Source: CAXBMB01 sp052078155 (lineage in GTDB: Bacteria; Pseudomonadota; Alphaproteobacteria; Kiloniellales; DSM-21159). Taken from it: a DNA stretch of 64,000 nt. The notes under the pieces are model-generated. The model saw only the letters and a list, made by a program, of their open reading frames with translations, did not search any database and was not told the DNA's origin. Location: NCBI GenBank assembly GCA_052078155.1, contig JBQJBP010000001.1, positions 1,798,001 through 1,862,000 on the forward strand, written 5' to 3'. The position numbers and the translations under genes were made by a program. Shown here in pieces: positions 44,601 to 52,663 of this stretch (position 1 is the stretch's first letter; every line of letters starts with the position of its first letter).

Positions 44601-44939
44601 TCCACCGCCACCTCGGTCTTTGGCATGTTGCCGCTGGTGATCATCCCCGGTGCCGGGTCTGAGCTTTATCGGGGCCTGGGCTCAGTGGTGGTAGGTGGTC
44701 TGGCCCTGTCAGCCATTCTGACACTGCTGATCGTTCCTCCCATGCTGAGCCTGGTGGTCTTGCCTTTGGAGGCCCGGGAGAAGCGGCGCAAGATCAGCCT
44801 CAGCCCGATCAGTGCCATTCCCGATGGCAAAGATACGGCTGACGACATGGCCGACGACAGGGGGGATGAAGGCGAGACAAAAGGCGATGAAGAGGTCAGC
44901 GACAAGCCGGGCAAACCCCGCGACGCCGCAGCGGAATGA
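41640..44939 (+). CDS. RND-family efflux pump, inner-membrane subunit
   Basis: A proton-driven pump of 1099 residues with the RND (AcrB-like, HAE1/HME) layout: an N-terminal membrane helix (ASIERPIAVIAAVFMVIMFG), a large periplasmic loop, then membrane helices 2-6 with the proton-relay segment GMVVDAAIVVLEN (Asp of helix 4), a second periplasmic loop (residues about 560-870) and helices 8-12. It probably exports hydrophobic or amphiphilic compounds with the adaptor at 40426-41643; the substrate is unknown. The tail from about residue 1065 is strongly charged (DDMADDRGDEGETKGDE). It ends in a symmetrical terminator. Confidence 0.9.
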   Translation: MNLIRASIERPIAVIAAVFMVIMFGLVALQSIPIQLTPDVNRPVISVTTVWGTAAPAEIEREITNRQEEVLKGLEGLVTMTSSSQTGRARITLEFEVGTNMDRSLLLTANRLDRVSGYPDEADEPTLDTSGSDDDPIAWFQLIRAEGNDRPIYEYGDYVKDVIAPKLERVKGVAAVNFYGGSERQIEVVVEPALMARYGLTVSDLVSALRQANVSASAGDVDEGKRRYVVRTEGELQSLSEVRDIVVRSLRSADGRLARVTVKEIADVRWGYRKPTSLIRQNGNPALALNTVRETGANVIETMEGIRAAVKDLSDNELARQGLILKQVYDETVYIDSSIELVNQNIYVGGSLAAIILLLFLRSGRATLVVSLAIPVSVIGAFVAMAALGRSINVISLAGLAFAIGMVVDAAIVVLENIFRHREAGHSAMEAAYKGASEVWGAVLVSSLTTVMVFIPILVMDLEVGQLFRDIAVAISVSVLLSLLVAVTVIPALASRLLKKGDGNDSVTRLRLPVIDDIADRMMAFLMKFQGWIIAKPLRSLGLVAGVSVLAVVGSWAALPKLEYLPDGNRNLLIGFLLPPPGYNLDTTVGIAKEIEANLLPRIVAEDSTETMGPNGPLIERFFFVAFRANTILGIIAKDPSKVKEMKKVIQEAIPDEPGTFASVRQRSLFGRNAGSRQIDLEISGNTLEDIIPVAQQAMGQLVRAFPPHEGNQFRPKPGLELGSPEVRVIPNRLALADAGVSARELADTVQAFNDGVRVAEVTVGTKRVDLRVMGPVDQVDEIQGIGALPVVTRDGQILPVTSLASVEFTAGPTELFHSERRRTIKLLLWPRDDIPLEAAVDKLNSEVIQPMVEGGLPAGIQLNLSGTADKLSQTWEAMVLDLVLALVIVYLVMAVLFESFLYPLIILLSVPLAAAGGVAGLWLVNLQVNQPLDMLTLLGFVILIGIVVNNAILLVHQTLHHLRIDKMEATAAILEATRNRVRPIYMSTATSVFGMLPLVIIPGAGSELYRGLGSVVVGGLALSAILTLLIVPPMLSLVVLPLEAREKRRKISLSPISAIPDGKDTADDMADDRGDEGETKGDEEVSDKPGKPRDAAAE

Positions 44940-44945
44940 ACGCAC

Positions 44946-44977
44946 AAAAAAGGGGGCTGGTTTCCAGCCCCCTTTTT
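44946..44977 (+). terminator. Terminator of the RND efflux operon
   Basis: AAAAAAGGGGGCTGG (44946-44960) pairs with CCAGCCCCCTTTTT (44964-44977). The loop is three bases, and the T-run is part of the stem; it can act in both directions. Confidence 0.88.
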
Positions 44978-45120
44978 GGTTTCTCATCCCCTAAAACAGG
45001 GTCAATCTGGGTTGAAGCAGGTCACGCATTGAACTCGGCCGTGAAGCACCTCTTGCGTGAAGCCCCTGCCCTGGTGGATAGCGGGTCACGCTTCAGGCGT
45101 TCCCAAAGACTGGGTCCACG

Positions 45121-45144
45121 AAAACTCACCAGGGCTCTGGTGAG
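45121..45144 (-). terminator. Terminator of the CocE-type hydrolase gene
   Basis: Read on the minus strand, CTCACCAG pairs with CTGGTGAG (plus-strand 45125-45144) and is followed by TTTT. It lies 21 bases after the hydrolase stop. Confidence 0.75.
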
Positions 45145-45165
45145 CCCACTTGAAGCGATATGGCT

Positions 45166-47202
45166 CTAGACCAGGTTCCGGGGCAGCGCTTCCTGCCAGG
45201 TTTTCTCGTGAAAGACCTCGCCATCGATGAAGGTTGTGGCCCGGGCTTCCACATAGAAGGTGGTGGCGTCTGAGGTCATCCGGCTCCAGGTTTCTGTGTG
45301 GGTGTGCCACTCCCCCCGGGACAGTTCGTTAACCCAGGTCACCTCCACTTCCGCAGAGTTCGGGTCGTCCGGCAAAATGGAAAAGCGCTGTTCAATGCCA
45401 TTGGACTCCATCAGGCCGTTGTCCAAAAAGCGAACCGCGCCGTAATCATCCTCTGTGGTGACCGTCACCCTGCCGGTGGCCACATCCCGAACAACCTTCT
45501 TTTCAGCAAAAGCAGGCCGCAGTTTTTCCTGCGGAGAGTCTGGCGACGTCACGGTTTCCTGGAAAACGATGGCCTGATCTTCTTCCCGATCCGCCCGGCT
45601 GGGCAGTTGCAGGTGGCAACCGGAAAGGAAAAGCGTCAGTTCCGTGCTTTCCGGAGAGGGCCAGACCATCGGCCAGTAACTGTTGGACAGCGACAGGCGG
45701 ATGCGATGGCCCTTTTTGAAGACATAGCCCGCATCGTTCATCTGGATGGCCACTTCAAAAATCTCATCAGGCACCAGTGCCTGCGGATGTTCGTGGCTCA
45801 AATGATGGGTCAGGTTGAAGGGCATGTAGCTGACGCGGGTGACCCGCCCGTCCGGGGCCACATCGCCGATCCGCAAGGCAACAATGGCCTGGGGTTTGTC
45901 GCTTTTCAGCTGCAACTCCACCATCGGCGCGCCCAACAGATTGAAGTCTTCCTCCAGAGGCGCGGTATCAAACACCAGCGCGTCCAGATCATCCAGTTTC
46001 TGATCTCCGGGATATTCATGTTCATTGCGCATGCCGGCGCAGAAAGACCCGCAATCAGCCCCCAAAGTCTGCGGTGTCGAGAGCGTCACCACATCATCTT
46101 CCTGGCTCAGGGTCACAGCGGCAGCCCCGGCAGAAGCCAGCCCGGTCTTTGAAAGGCAAAAGTCCTGCCAGCTGATGTTGGCAGAGGGCCAGTCTTCTTC
46201 GGCCACCCAGCGTCCCTGCACCTCGGTCGGGTGGGTGGTGGCTGGCAGGCCTTCAATCAGGAAAGCGCGATACTTTGGCTCCTCCATGATCCTCGTGTCC
46301 TGACCTTTCAGCCACTGATCCCACCAACGCAGCATTTCCTGCAGGAAGCCAATGGAAGGCTCCGGATAGGCAATGTGCGGATACTTATGGATCCAGGGGC
46401 CGACAATGCCCCGGCAGGGCGCTGTCAGGTTTTCCAGCAGGCGGGGCACAGCATTGCTGTAGGCATCGGCCCAGCCGCCAACCGCCAGAACCGCCGCCTG
46501 GATGTCATTGTAATCCTCACAGATTGAGCCGTGCTTCCAGAAGGCATCCCGATGCTGGTGTTTCAGCCAGTTGACCGCCAGCAGAGGCTGAGCATCCAGT
46601 CGGGCCTTCCAGATTTCTTTCCAGTTTTCCCCCACAGTTGCCGGAACGGGAGAGCGCGAGGAGAAGGCCAGCATCTGAGACGACCAGGTCAGGTTGTCGT
46701 TCAGCAGACAGCCGCCCATGTAGTGAATGTCATCGGCATAGCGGTCATCGGTGGAGCAGACGGTGACAATGGCCTTGAGAGCCTCCGGCTGCAATGCCGC
46801 CACCTGCAGAGCGTTAAACCCACCCCAGGAAATGCCCATCATACCAACAGAGCCGCTGCACCAGGGCTGGGCCGCCATCCATTCAATAACCTCAACACCG
46901 TCCGAAAGTTCCTGGGCGGTGTATTCATCCTCCATCAGGCCGTCGCTGTCTCCGTTACCCCGGATGTCCACTCGCAGGCAGGCATATCCGTGGCCGCTGA
47001 GATAGGCCTGGGTCCGGTCATCGCGGGACCTTGTGCTTTCCGAGCGACGATAAGGCAGGTACTCCAGAATGCCGGGAACGGGAGTTTCTTCAGCCCCTTC
47101 CGGCAGCCACAGACGGGCGGCCAGCTTTGTGCCGTCCTTCAACGTGATCCAGACGGTATCCTGCACGGTAATCTTATGAGGAAACTCCGAAACAATTTTC
47201 AT
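45166..47202 (-). CDS. CocE/NonD-family hydrolase (X-Pro dipeptidyl-peptidase-like)
   Basis: A 678-residue alpha/beta hydrolase. The nucleophile Ser125 sits in MMGISWGGFNALQVAA (G-x-S-x-G). The N-terminal hydrolase domain (LEYLPYRRSES, HGYACLRVDIRGNGDSDG), the helical cap and a C-terminal jelly-roll domain (from about residue 400, FEVAIQMNDAGYVFKKGHRI) match the CocE/PepX family. Family members split X-proline dipeptides, cocaine, cephalosporin esters or other esters; the natural substrate here is not known. No signal peptide is seen, so it is probably cytosolic. The ATG at 47202 has AGGA close by. Confidence 0.88.
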   Translation of the reverse strand: MKIVSEFPHKITVQDTVWITLKDGTKLAARLWLPEGAEETPVPGILEYLPYRRSESTRSRDDRTQAYLSGHGYACLRVDIRGNGDSDGLMEDEYTAQELSDGVEVIEWMAAQPWCSGSVGMMGISWGGFNALQVAALQPEALKAIVTVCSTDDRYADDIHYMGGCLLNDNLTWSSQMLAFSSRSPVPATVGENWKEIWKARLDAQPLLAVNWLKHQHRDAFWKHGSICEDYNDIQAAVLAVGGWADAYSNAVPRLLENLTAPCRGIVGPWIHKYPHIAYPEPSIGFLQEMLRWWDQWLKGQDTRIMEEPKYRAFLIEGLPATTHPTEVQGRWVAEEDWPSANISWQDFCLSKTGLASAGAAAVTLSQEDDVVTLSTPQTLGADCGSFCAGMRNEHEYPGDQKLDDLDALVFDTAPLEEDFNLLGAPMVELQLKSDKPQAIVALRIGDVAPDGRVTRVSYMPFNLTHHLSHEHPQALVPDEIFEVAIQMNDAGYVFKKGHRIRLSLSNSYWPMVWPSPESTELTLFLSGCHLQLPSRADREEDQAIVFQETVTSPDSPQEKLRPAFAEKKVVRDVATGRVTVTTEDDYGAVRFLDNGLMESNGIEQRFSILPDDPNSAEVEVTWVNELSRGEWHTHTETWSRMTSDATTFYVEARATTFIDGEVFHEKTWQEALPRNLV

Positions 47203-47344
47203 AGCTGTCCTGCCACTGTTCCTTCGCACAGTTCTTTTTGACTGTGCTCTTTTTGATGGGTCGTCTGTATTCTTCGGGGCTGCGCCACTCCATCAGGCCA
47301 GCTGTGTTGGCGCCCCGATAAAGCCACAGCCTGCACCTGCTGGG

Positions 47345-47575
47345 TCAATCTGCTTTCTTGATGGTGAAAACAAAGACATCGGCCTGTTGCTGCTGGTCCA
47401 ACAGTTCATGTCCGGTGGTTTCACAAAAGTTCGGGAAATCCTGCTGGCTGCTGGGGTCCGTGGAATGAACTTCCAGCAAGTCACCTGCGGCCAGTGATTT
47501 CAGCGCCTTCCGGGCTTTCAGTACCGGCAGCGGACATTTCAACCCCTTGGCATCCAGCAACGATTTTTCTGTCAT
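47345..47575 (-). CDS. TusA-like sulfur-carrier protein
   Basis: A 76-residue protein of the TusA/YedF/SirA family. The catalytic cysteine is Cys14 in LKCPLPVLKARKAL (C-P-x-P motif), which carries a persulfide passed to tRNA thiolation, molybdenum cofactor or other sulfur acceptors. It ends in the usual beta strand (DVFVFTIKKAD). No IscS or Tus partners are in the window. The ATG at 47575 is preferred over the in-frame ATG at 47587. Confidence 0.85.
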   Translation of the reverse strand: MTEKSLLDAKGLKCPLPVLKARKALKSLAAGDLLEVHSTDPSSQQDFPNFCETTGHELLDQQQQADVFVFTIKKAD

Positions 47576-47711
47576 GATCCCCCTCATTGGACGCCTGACC
47601 GCAGAGCGATCAATGATCCCACAGGAAAAAGTTAGTAAGCGTGCGGGAGCTTAATCTGCCCTGTGGCAGGCAAGCAATCTGCAAATCGTCCCACCCCCGG
47701 CGTCTATCCTC

Positions 47712-48113
47712 TCAATTGCTGTGGCGCCGCCAGGCAACACCGGCAAAGATCAGGGAAACCCAGCCCAGCAGGAAAGACAAACCGCCAATGGGCACCAGGG
47801 CCACCAACGCTGTGCTGCCGGACAAAGCCATGCCGTAGAGGGTGCCGGAGAAAAGCAGAATCCCGGTGAGGAAAGCCCAGGCGGCCATCTTTATGCTGCG
47901 CTGGATGGATCGCGACTCGAACCGCGCCAGCCCGTTGGACAGAACACACAGCGCAAGCAACGCCAGGGTATGAGCGAAGTGGTAGCTTTGAGCCGTATCC
48001 AGCCAGCCTGCTCGTTTTCCAACCAGAACATCCTGAAAGGCGTGGGCACCAAATGCACCGATGGCAACAGCCAGGAAGCCGCTAAATGCAGAAACTATGA
48101 AAAACTTGGCCAC
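47712..48113 (-). CDS. DUF423-family inner-membrane protein
   Basis: A protein of 133 residues with about four membrane segments and the DUF423 (YgdD) motif: GAFGAHAFQDVLVGKRAGWL and FSGTLYGMALSG, with AHTLALLALCVLS. The function is unknown. The start is a GTG at 48113 (GAGGGG about eight bases upstream); earlier TTG and other starts are unlikely. It stands alone. Confidence 0.8.
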   Translation of the reverse strand: MAKFFIVSAFSGFLAVAIGAFGAHAFQDVLVGKRAGWLDTAQSYHFAHTLALLALCVLSNGLARFESRSIQRSIKMAAWAFLTGILLFSGTLYGMALSGSTALVALVPIGGLSFLLGWVSLIFAGVAWRRHSN

Positions 48114-48681
48114 ACACAACACCCCTCTAACGAGAACAACAAAAAGAAGACGACCTGCTGAAGTTTAACAAGCAGTAGGCCCAGCATACCATTTCCCCCA
48201 CCAAAAGTCGGTGAACCTGCAGGCCTTTTCTTAAGCAAAACGATATTATGGAAACATGACAGTCTCAGAGATTCACTGCCCACTGAGCATCTCTTTCATC
48301 TCAATCGAAATTTGTTCCAATAGGAAATTTCTTTGCAAAATGAACAGCCTGTAGACAACGCCAATCCAGCAGCTTCACCCTTAGGTCAACCCAGCCTCCT
48401 GCAAAAAACAATGGAACATACCCGGTGGCTGAATACGACAGCAGTCAAATGATCTGACTTACGTTAACCACTACTGGTGAGTGTACCAAACAGCATTCGA
48501 CAAAACAGATTAGAGAGAAAACAAAACACCGTCCAACCTATTGGAGAAGAAAGCGAAATTTCAAACTTAAACTAGACCAAGGTTTACATAAAAAGTGCCT
48601 AATTCACTTGTTAGCTTACAAAAGCTTCAGTAAGCTCGCCGCGATTATACAAGTATCAGTTTCGATCAAGGAAGCTTCCTT
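48114..48681. other. AT-rich intergenic region before an XRE regulator
   Basis: No gene is seen. The base composition is clearly more AT-rich than the surroundings. An inverted repeat GAAATTT/AAATTTC (48307-48331) and the operator-like repeat at 48613-48636 are the main features. Confidence 0.45.
48613..48636. promoter_or_regulatory. Candidate autoregulatory operator and promoter of the XRE gene
   Basis: AGCTTAC (48613-48619) and GTAAGCT (48630-48636) form a perfect inverted repeat with centres 17 bases apart, the spacing expected for a dimer on one face of DNA. TATACA at 48646-48651 can serve as -10 box; the -35 position (GCTTCA) falls inside the repeat. Binding here would block the polymerase, so autorepression is likely. 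Confidence 0.5.
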
Positions 48682-49110
48682 TTGTCGTCCCCTGCGCTCA
48701 AACAAGTCAAAGACGCCGCCCATCCCATCGACATCCATGTAGGCAACAGATTGCGGCAACGCCGTGTTGCAGTTGGCCTGACCCAGGACAAACTGGCGAA
48801 AGCCATTGGGATTACGTTCCAGCAAATCCAGAAGTACGAACGGGGTATGAACCGCATCGTCGCCAGCCGGTTGTTTGAACTGGCAAAGGTGTTGAAAATC
48901 GATGTGGGCTACTTCTTCCTGGAATTGCCCGATGAGACTCAAGCGGCGCAGGAAAATCACGACACGACTAATGGCACGGCCAAATCCCTGTCTGACATGA
49001 TGACAGAACGGGAAACCCTTTCTTTGGTGCGGGCTTATCACCAGATCGAAAATCCGGTGGTTCGACGCCAGATTGTGGACCTGCTTAAAAGCCTCAGCCC
49101 CAACGCCTGA
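48682..49110 (+). CDS. XRE-family helix-turn-helix regulator
   Basis: A 142-residue protein. The helix-turn-helix spans about residues 20-78 (GNRLRQRRVAVGLTQDKLAK, then GITFQQIQKYERGMNRI), the common SinR/Cro type. The C-terminal part (TLSLVRAYHQIENPVVRRQI) is helical and may dimerise. Such regulators are widespread and conserved in alphaproteobacteria, often alone and autoregulated, with no settled regulon. The start is the TTG at 48682 with AAGGAAG in the right place upstream. Confidence 0.82.
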   Translation: MSSPALKQVKDAAHPIDIHVGNRLRQRRVAVGLTQDKLAKAIGITFQQIQKYERGMNRIVASRLFELAKVLKIDVGYFFLELPDETQAAQENHDTTNGTAKSLSDMMTERETLSLVRAYHQIENPVVRRQIVDLLKSLSPNA

Positions 49111-49411
49111 CCGGCTGCAGCACACTACAGTTTTCAGCACAATTTGCGTCTGACCTGACTCTCCGAAACGGCCCTGGTCTAAGGACATGCTGGCTTGTGT
49201 GTCGTCTGCCCCGGCCTGCAGGTCGCTAAAAAGCATGACACGGAGAAAAAGCAGGTCTTAAGGTACCAGGAAATCCCCTGACGGGTGCGCCCTCGATTCC
49301 GTGGCCTTTAGCTCGTCAGGGCAGTTACCTGTGATTTTGAGTCTTATCGTCTTGTACGAAATCTCGTAGGGATTTCACTTAAACCGATTTGACTCTAGGG
49401 GCCCTCATTCC
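49111..49411. other. Intergenic region with a long-range hairpin
   Basis: CCCTGACG (49276-49283) pairs perfectly with CGTCAGGG (49314-49321) around a 30-base loop that can fold further, and GAAATC/GATTTC (about 49358-49377) forms a second small hairpin. No T-run follows. It may be part of a 5' leader or a small RNA; I see no known queuosine (preQ1) riboswitch pattern. No gene is seen. Confidence 0.35.
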
Positions 49412-50056
49412 TTGTTAATCGACGCGCAACACCTGACAAACAGCCTGCAGGAGATGGACCGGACCAATGCCCCGGCTGTAAGCCTGGATCTTCTCTCTGC
49501 CGGCCAGAGTGCTGAATTGACAGCTGCAGCCCAGGCTTTGAGCTACCGGGCCGGAAAAGATCAGGTCGGCAGCGGCGATAAGGCCGTCTACCAGGATTTT
49601 CTCCTGACGGCAGACTGGCCCGAAACCTCTCCCGTGACGGCCTTGAAGCAAGAGCTGGAAGATCTCTTTCAGAAGGCCCAGCAACTCACCAGCAAAAGGC
49701 TTTTGCCTGCCGGTTTCACCTTCAACGATCACATGGCGCTCTTTTATCCCAGCGGCAGCAAGGGCATCACGCCCCATCGGGATATGACCCGCTTTGCCGG
49801 GGTCATCCTGCTGCTGACCCTCAGCGGCAAGGCCTCTTTCATCACCAGCAGGGATCGTGCAGCCCAGGAAAGCGTGGTTCACTATGACTTGCTGCCGGGC
49901 CGTCTGATATTGCTGCGCGGCACAGAGTTTGGGACACAGCAGGGGCTGAAAAGCATTGAGCTGACTGAGCCTGACGACGACCGCCCTTTTCACGCGGTTA
50001 CCCGGGTCGATGAGGATCGCTATTGCCTAGGCTTCCGCTACGACAAGACGATGTAA
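49412..50056 (+). CDS. 2OG-Fe(II) oxygenase-like protein
   Basis: A protein of 214 residues with the double-stranded beta-helix pattern of 2-oxoglutarate/iron oxygenases. The metal-binding H-x-D is seen in YPSGSKGITPHRDMTRF, and a distal His with a 2OG-binding Arg appears in RPFHAVTRVDEDRYCLGFR. The strand PGRLILLRGTEF sits between, as in AlkB-like and related enzymes. I do not recognise the exact subgroup. It lies 94 bases before queA in the same direction, so it could belong to the queuosine operon and act on RNA, but this is inference. The start is a TTG at 49412; no ATG fits well. Confidence 0.6.
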   Translation: MLIDAQHLTNSLQEMDRTNAPAVSLDLLSAGQSAELTAAAQALSYRAGKDQVGSGDKAVYQDFLLTADWPETSPVTALKQELEDLFQKAQQLTSKRLLPAGFTFNDHMALFYPSGSKGITPHRDMTRFAGVILLLTLSGKASFITSRDRAAQESVVHYDLLPGRLILLRGTEFGTQQGLKSIELTEPDDDRPFHAVTRVDEDRYCLGFRYDKTM

Positions 50057-50150
50057 CCTCTTCCCTATGCAGCCAGAACAGAGGTGATCCCCGCTGGTGC
50101 GCTCTCCAGCAGGCTTTCCTGCCAGTCCCAGCAATGATAGGACAGCGGCC

Positions 50151-51344
50151 ATGATGGAAAAGCACCCTTCTCAGCCCCACGCCACCGGCATCAAAACCTC
50201 ACAGGAGCCCGCTGCCCACAGCGCAGAACAGCCAGCTTTTGCGGCAGGCCAGAAACTGAGTGATTTTGACTTTGAACTGCCCAAGGAACTGGTTGCCCAG
50301 CGCCCTGTTTCGCCCAGGCATGCAGCCAAACTGCTGCACGTAAGTCTGTCAGGCGATGGAGAAGAGATGCGGGACCGTCAGGTTCTGGATCTGCCCGACC
50401 TCCTGAACCCGGGCGATCTGCTGGTCTTCAATGACACCAAGGTGATCCCGGCCCGTCTCTTTGGCCATAGGGGCGAAGCCAGGGTGGAAGTCACCCTGCA
50501 TAAGCGCGAGACTCTGGATTCCTGGCGCGCTTTTGCCCGACCTGCCAAGAAGCTGAAGCTGGGAGATCGCTTTGACGTGTCCCCGGATCTTCATGCCGAG
50601 GTCACGCAAAAAGGCGACGGCGGTGAAGTCACCCTGACTTTCAACTGCGCGGGAGAAGACCTCTTTGCGGCTTTGGAAGCCCAGGGCAAAATGCCTTTGC
50701 CCCCCTACATTCGGCGCGAAGACGGGGCCGATGACAAAGACAAGGAGGATTATCAGACCCTCTTTGCCCGGGAAAAGGGAGCTGTGGCTGCACCCACCGC
50801 AGGTCTTCACTTCACTGAGGAGCTGATAACCCGGCTGAAAGCCCGCGGCATCAAGACCACCACCGTTACCCTGCATGTGGGCGCCGGAACCTTTCTGCCG
50901 GTGAAGGTAGAGGATCTGGCTGACCACCGCATGCATGCCGAATGGGGGGAAATCTCGACCGAGGCCGCCCAGGCCATCGCAGAAACCAAAGCCTCCGGGG
51001 GCCGTGTCGTGGCGGTGGGCACCACCTCCCTGCGCTTGCTGGAAAGCGCGGCTCATGGTCACGATCCCGATAAAGCCCTAACAGAAAACACAGGTCACCC
51101 GGACCATAAGGCCGGTCCGGTGCCCCCCTGGTCAGGCGAAACCCGGCTCTTTATCCTGCCAGGCTATACCTTCAAGGCAGTGGATCTGCTGATGACAAAC
51201 TTCCACCTGCCCAAATCCACCCTTTTCATGCTGGTTTCCGCCTTTGCGGGCAAAGAAACCATGGCCCGCGTTTATCACAGTGCCATTGAAAAGGGGTACC
51301 GCTTCTACTCCTATGGGGACTCCTCCCTGCTGGAACGGCGTTGA
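50151..51344 (+). CDS. queA: S-adenosylmethionine:tRNA ribosyltransferase-isomerase
   Basis: QueA adds the cyclopentene ring from SAM onto preQ1-modified tRNA, making epoxyqueuosine. The ATG at 50151 gives 397 residues, about 40 more than E. coli QueA, mainly from an N-terminal stretch of about 30 residues (low-complexity, ending AGQKLSDFDFELPKELVAQR, where the family begins). The core motifs are visible: NDTKVIPARLFGHRG, LHVGAGTFLPVK and AVDLLMTNFHLPKSTLFMLV. It overlaps the next gene, tgt, only if that gene starts upstream; with the chosen starts they are 53 bases apart. AGGA lies nine bases before the ATG. Confidence 0.93.
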   Translation: MMEKHPSQPHATGIKTSQEPAAHSAEQPAFAAGQKLSDFDFELPKELVAQRPVSPRHAAKLLHVSLSGDGEEMRDRQVLDLPDLLNPGDLLVFNDTKVIPARLFGHRGEARVEVTLHKRETLDSWRAFARPAKKLKLGDRFDVSPDLHAEVTQKGDGGEVTLTFNCAGEDLFAALEAQGKMPLPPYIRREDGADDKDKEDYQTLFAREKGAVAAPTAGLHFTEELITRLKARGIKTTTVTLHVGAGTFLPVKVEDLADHRMHAEWGEISTEAAQAIAETKASGGRVVAVGTTSLRLLESAAHGHDPDKALTENTGHPDHKAGPVPPWSGETRLFILPGYTFKAVDLLMTNFHLPKSTLFMLVSAFAGKETMARVYHSAIEKGYRFYSYGDSSLLERR

Positions 51345-51397
51345 GCGCTGAAAAGCGCCCGCTTCCCTTTTGCACGCAAGACACGAGACAAGCAGCT

Positions 51398-52528
51398 ATG
51401 AGCTACGGCATCGATTTTGACCTGATGGCCCAGGACGGCAAAGCCCGCCGCGGCCGGATCACGACCGCCCACGGGGAGATTGATACCCCGGCCTTCATGC
51501 CCGTCGGCACGGTGGGAACCGTCAAAAGCCAGCTGCCGGAACAGGTAAAAGCCAGCGGCGCCCAGATCCTGCTGGGCAACACCTACCATCTGATGCTGCG
51601 CCCCGGGGCAGAGCGGGTGGCCCGGCTGGGCGGTCTGCATAAATTCATGAACTGGCCCCATCCCATTCTGACAGACTCCGGCGGCTTTCAGGTCATGAGC
51701 CTGAACGACCTGCGCAAGATCACTGAAGAGGGCGTGACCTTTGCCAGCCATATTGACGGGTCCAAGCATTTCCTGACGCCGGAACGGTCGGTGGAAATTC
51801 AGGAACTGCTGGATTCCAACATCACCATGGTGCTGGACGAATGCACCCCCTACCCGGCCACGCGCGAGCAGGCCCAGTCCTCCATGGAAATGTCCATGCG
51901 CTGGGCCGCCCGCTCCAAAGAAGCTTTCACCAAGCGCCCCGGCTATGGCCTGTTCGGCATCGTTCAGGGGTCAACCTTTGAAGACCTTCGGCACCGCTCT
52001 GTGGATGCCCTGAAAGACATCGGCTTCGACGGCTATGCGGTTGGCGGACTTGCCGTGGGTGAAGGTCAGGAAATGATGCTGAAAGTGCTGGGCTACACCC
52101 TGCCGCGCATGCTGACTGACCGCCCCCGCTATCTGATGGGTGTCGGCACACCGTCGGATCTGGTTGAGTCCGTCAAACTGGGCATCGACATGTTTGACTG
52201 TGTGATGCCAACCCGCAGCGGACGAACCGGACAGGGCTTTACCCACCGGGGCAAAATCAACATCAAAAATGCCCGGCACAAGGACGATCCCCGTCCGCTG
52301 GACAGCGCCTGTTCCTGCCCGACCTGTCGGGACTACTCCCGCGCCTATGTCCATCACCTCTTCAAAGCCGAAGAGATTCTGGGGGCGGTCCTGCTGACCC
52401 AGCACAACATCTACTACTATCAAAACCTGATGGCCGGCATGCGCAGTGCCATTGAGGCCGGGGAACTGACGGCCTTCAGTGATAAGTTCTACAGCGACTG
52501 GAACCAGGGTGACATTGATCCGCTCTGA
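51398..52528 (+). CDS. tgt: tRNA-guanine transglycosylase
   Basis: Tgt swaps guanine 34 of GUN-anticodon tRNAs for preQ1. The 376 residues match E. coli Tgt (375). The substrate motifs are clear: GNTYHLMLRPG, DSGGFQVMSL with the catalytic Asp region, and FDCVMPTRSGRTGQ. The zinc site is visible as CSCPTCRDYSRAYVHH. The ATG at 51398 is chosen because the frame's earlier residues are not family-like. It acts upstream of QueA, and the two genes are adjacent, as in many bacteria. Confidence 0.96.
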   Translation: MSYGIDFDLMAQDGKARRGRITTAHGEIDTPAFMPVGTVGTVKSQLPEQVKASGAQILLGNTYHLMLRPGAERVARLGGLHKFMNWPHPILTDSGGFQVMSLNDLRKITEEGVTFASHIDGSKHFLTPERSVEIQELLDSNITMVLDECTPYPATREQAQSSMEMSMRWAARSKEAFTKRPGYGLFGIVQGSTFEDLRHRSVDALKDIGFDGYAVGGLAVGEGQEMMLKVLGYTLPRMLTDRPRYLMGVGTPSDLVESVKLGIDMFDCVMPTRSGRTGQGFTHRGKINIKNARHKDDPRPLDSACSCPTCRDYSRAYVHHLFKAEEILGAVLLTQHNIYYYQNLMAGMRSAIEAGELTAFSDKFYSDWNQGDIDPL

Positions 52529-52663
52529 CCATTCCTCCCCCGGTGCGGTATGATGGTCAAACTCGGTTCAGCCACTGCCTAACCCATCCGACCCCGAAGG
52601 AACTCTGAACCTTTGGTGTGACCGGCCAATCCCCCGAATGACCGGGCCAGCAAGAGAGAAGAC

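Noticed and set aside
45000..45120. A gene remnant between the RND operon and the CocE-type gene
   Set aside because: Translations in all frames show no family features; only the terminators are supported.
49111..49411. A preQ1 riboswitch ahead of the queuosine genes
   Set aside because: The short A-rich tail and the stem pattern of the known preQ1 classes are not present, and the queA start lies 700 bases further on.
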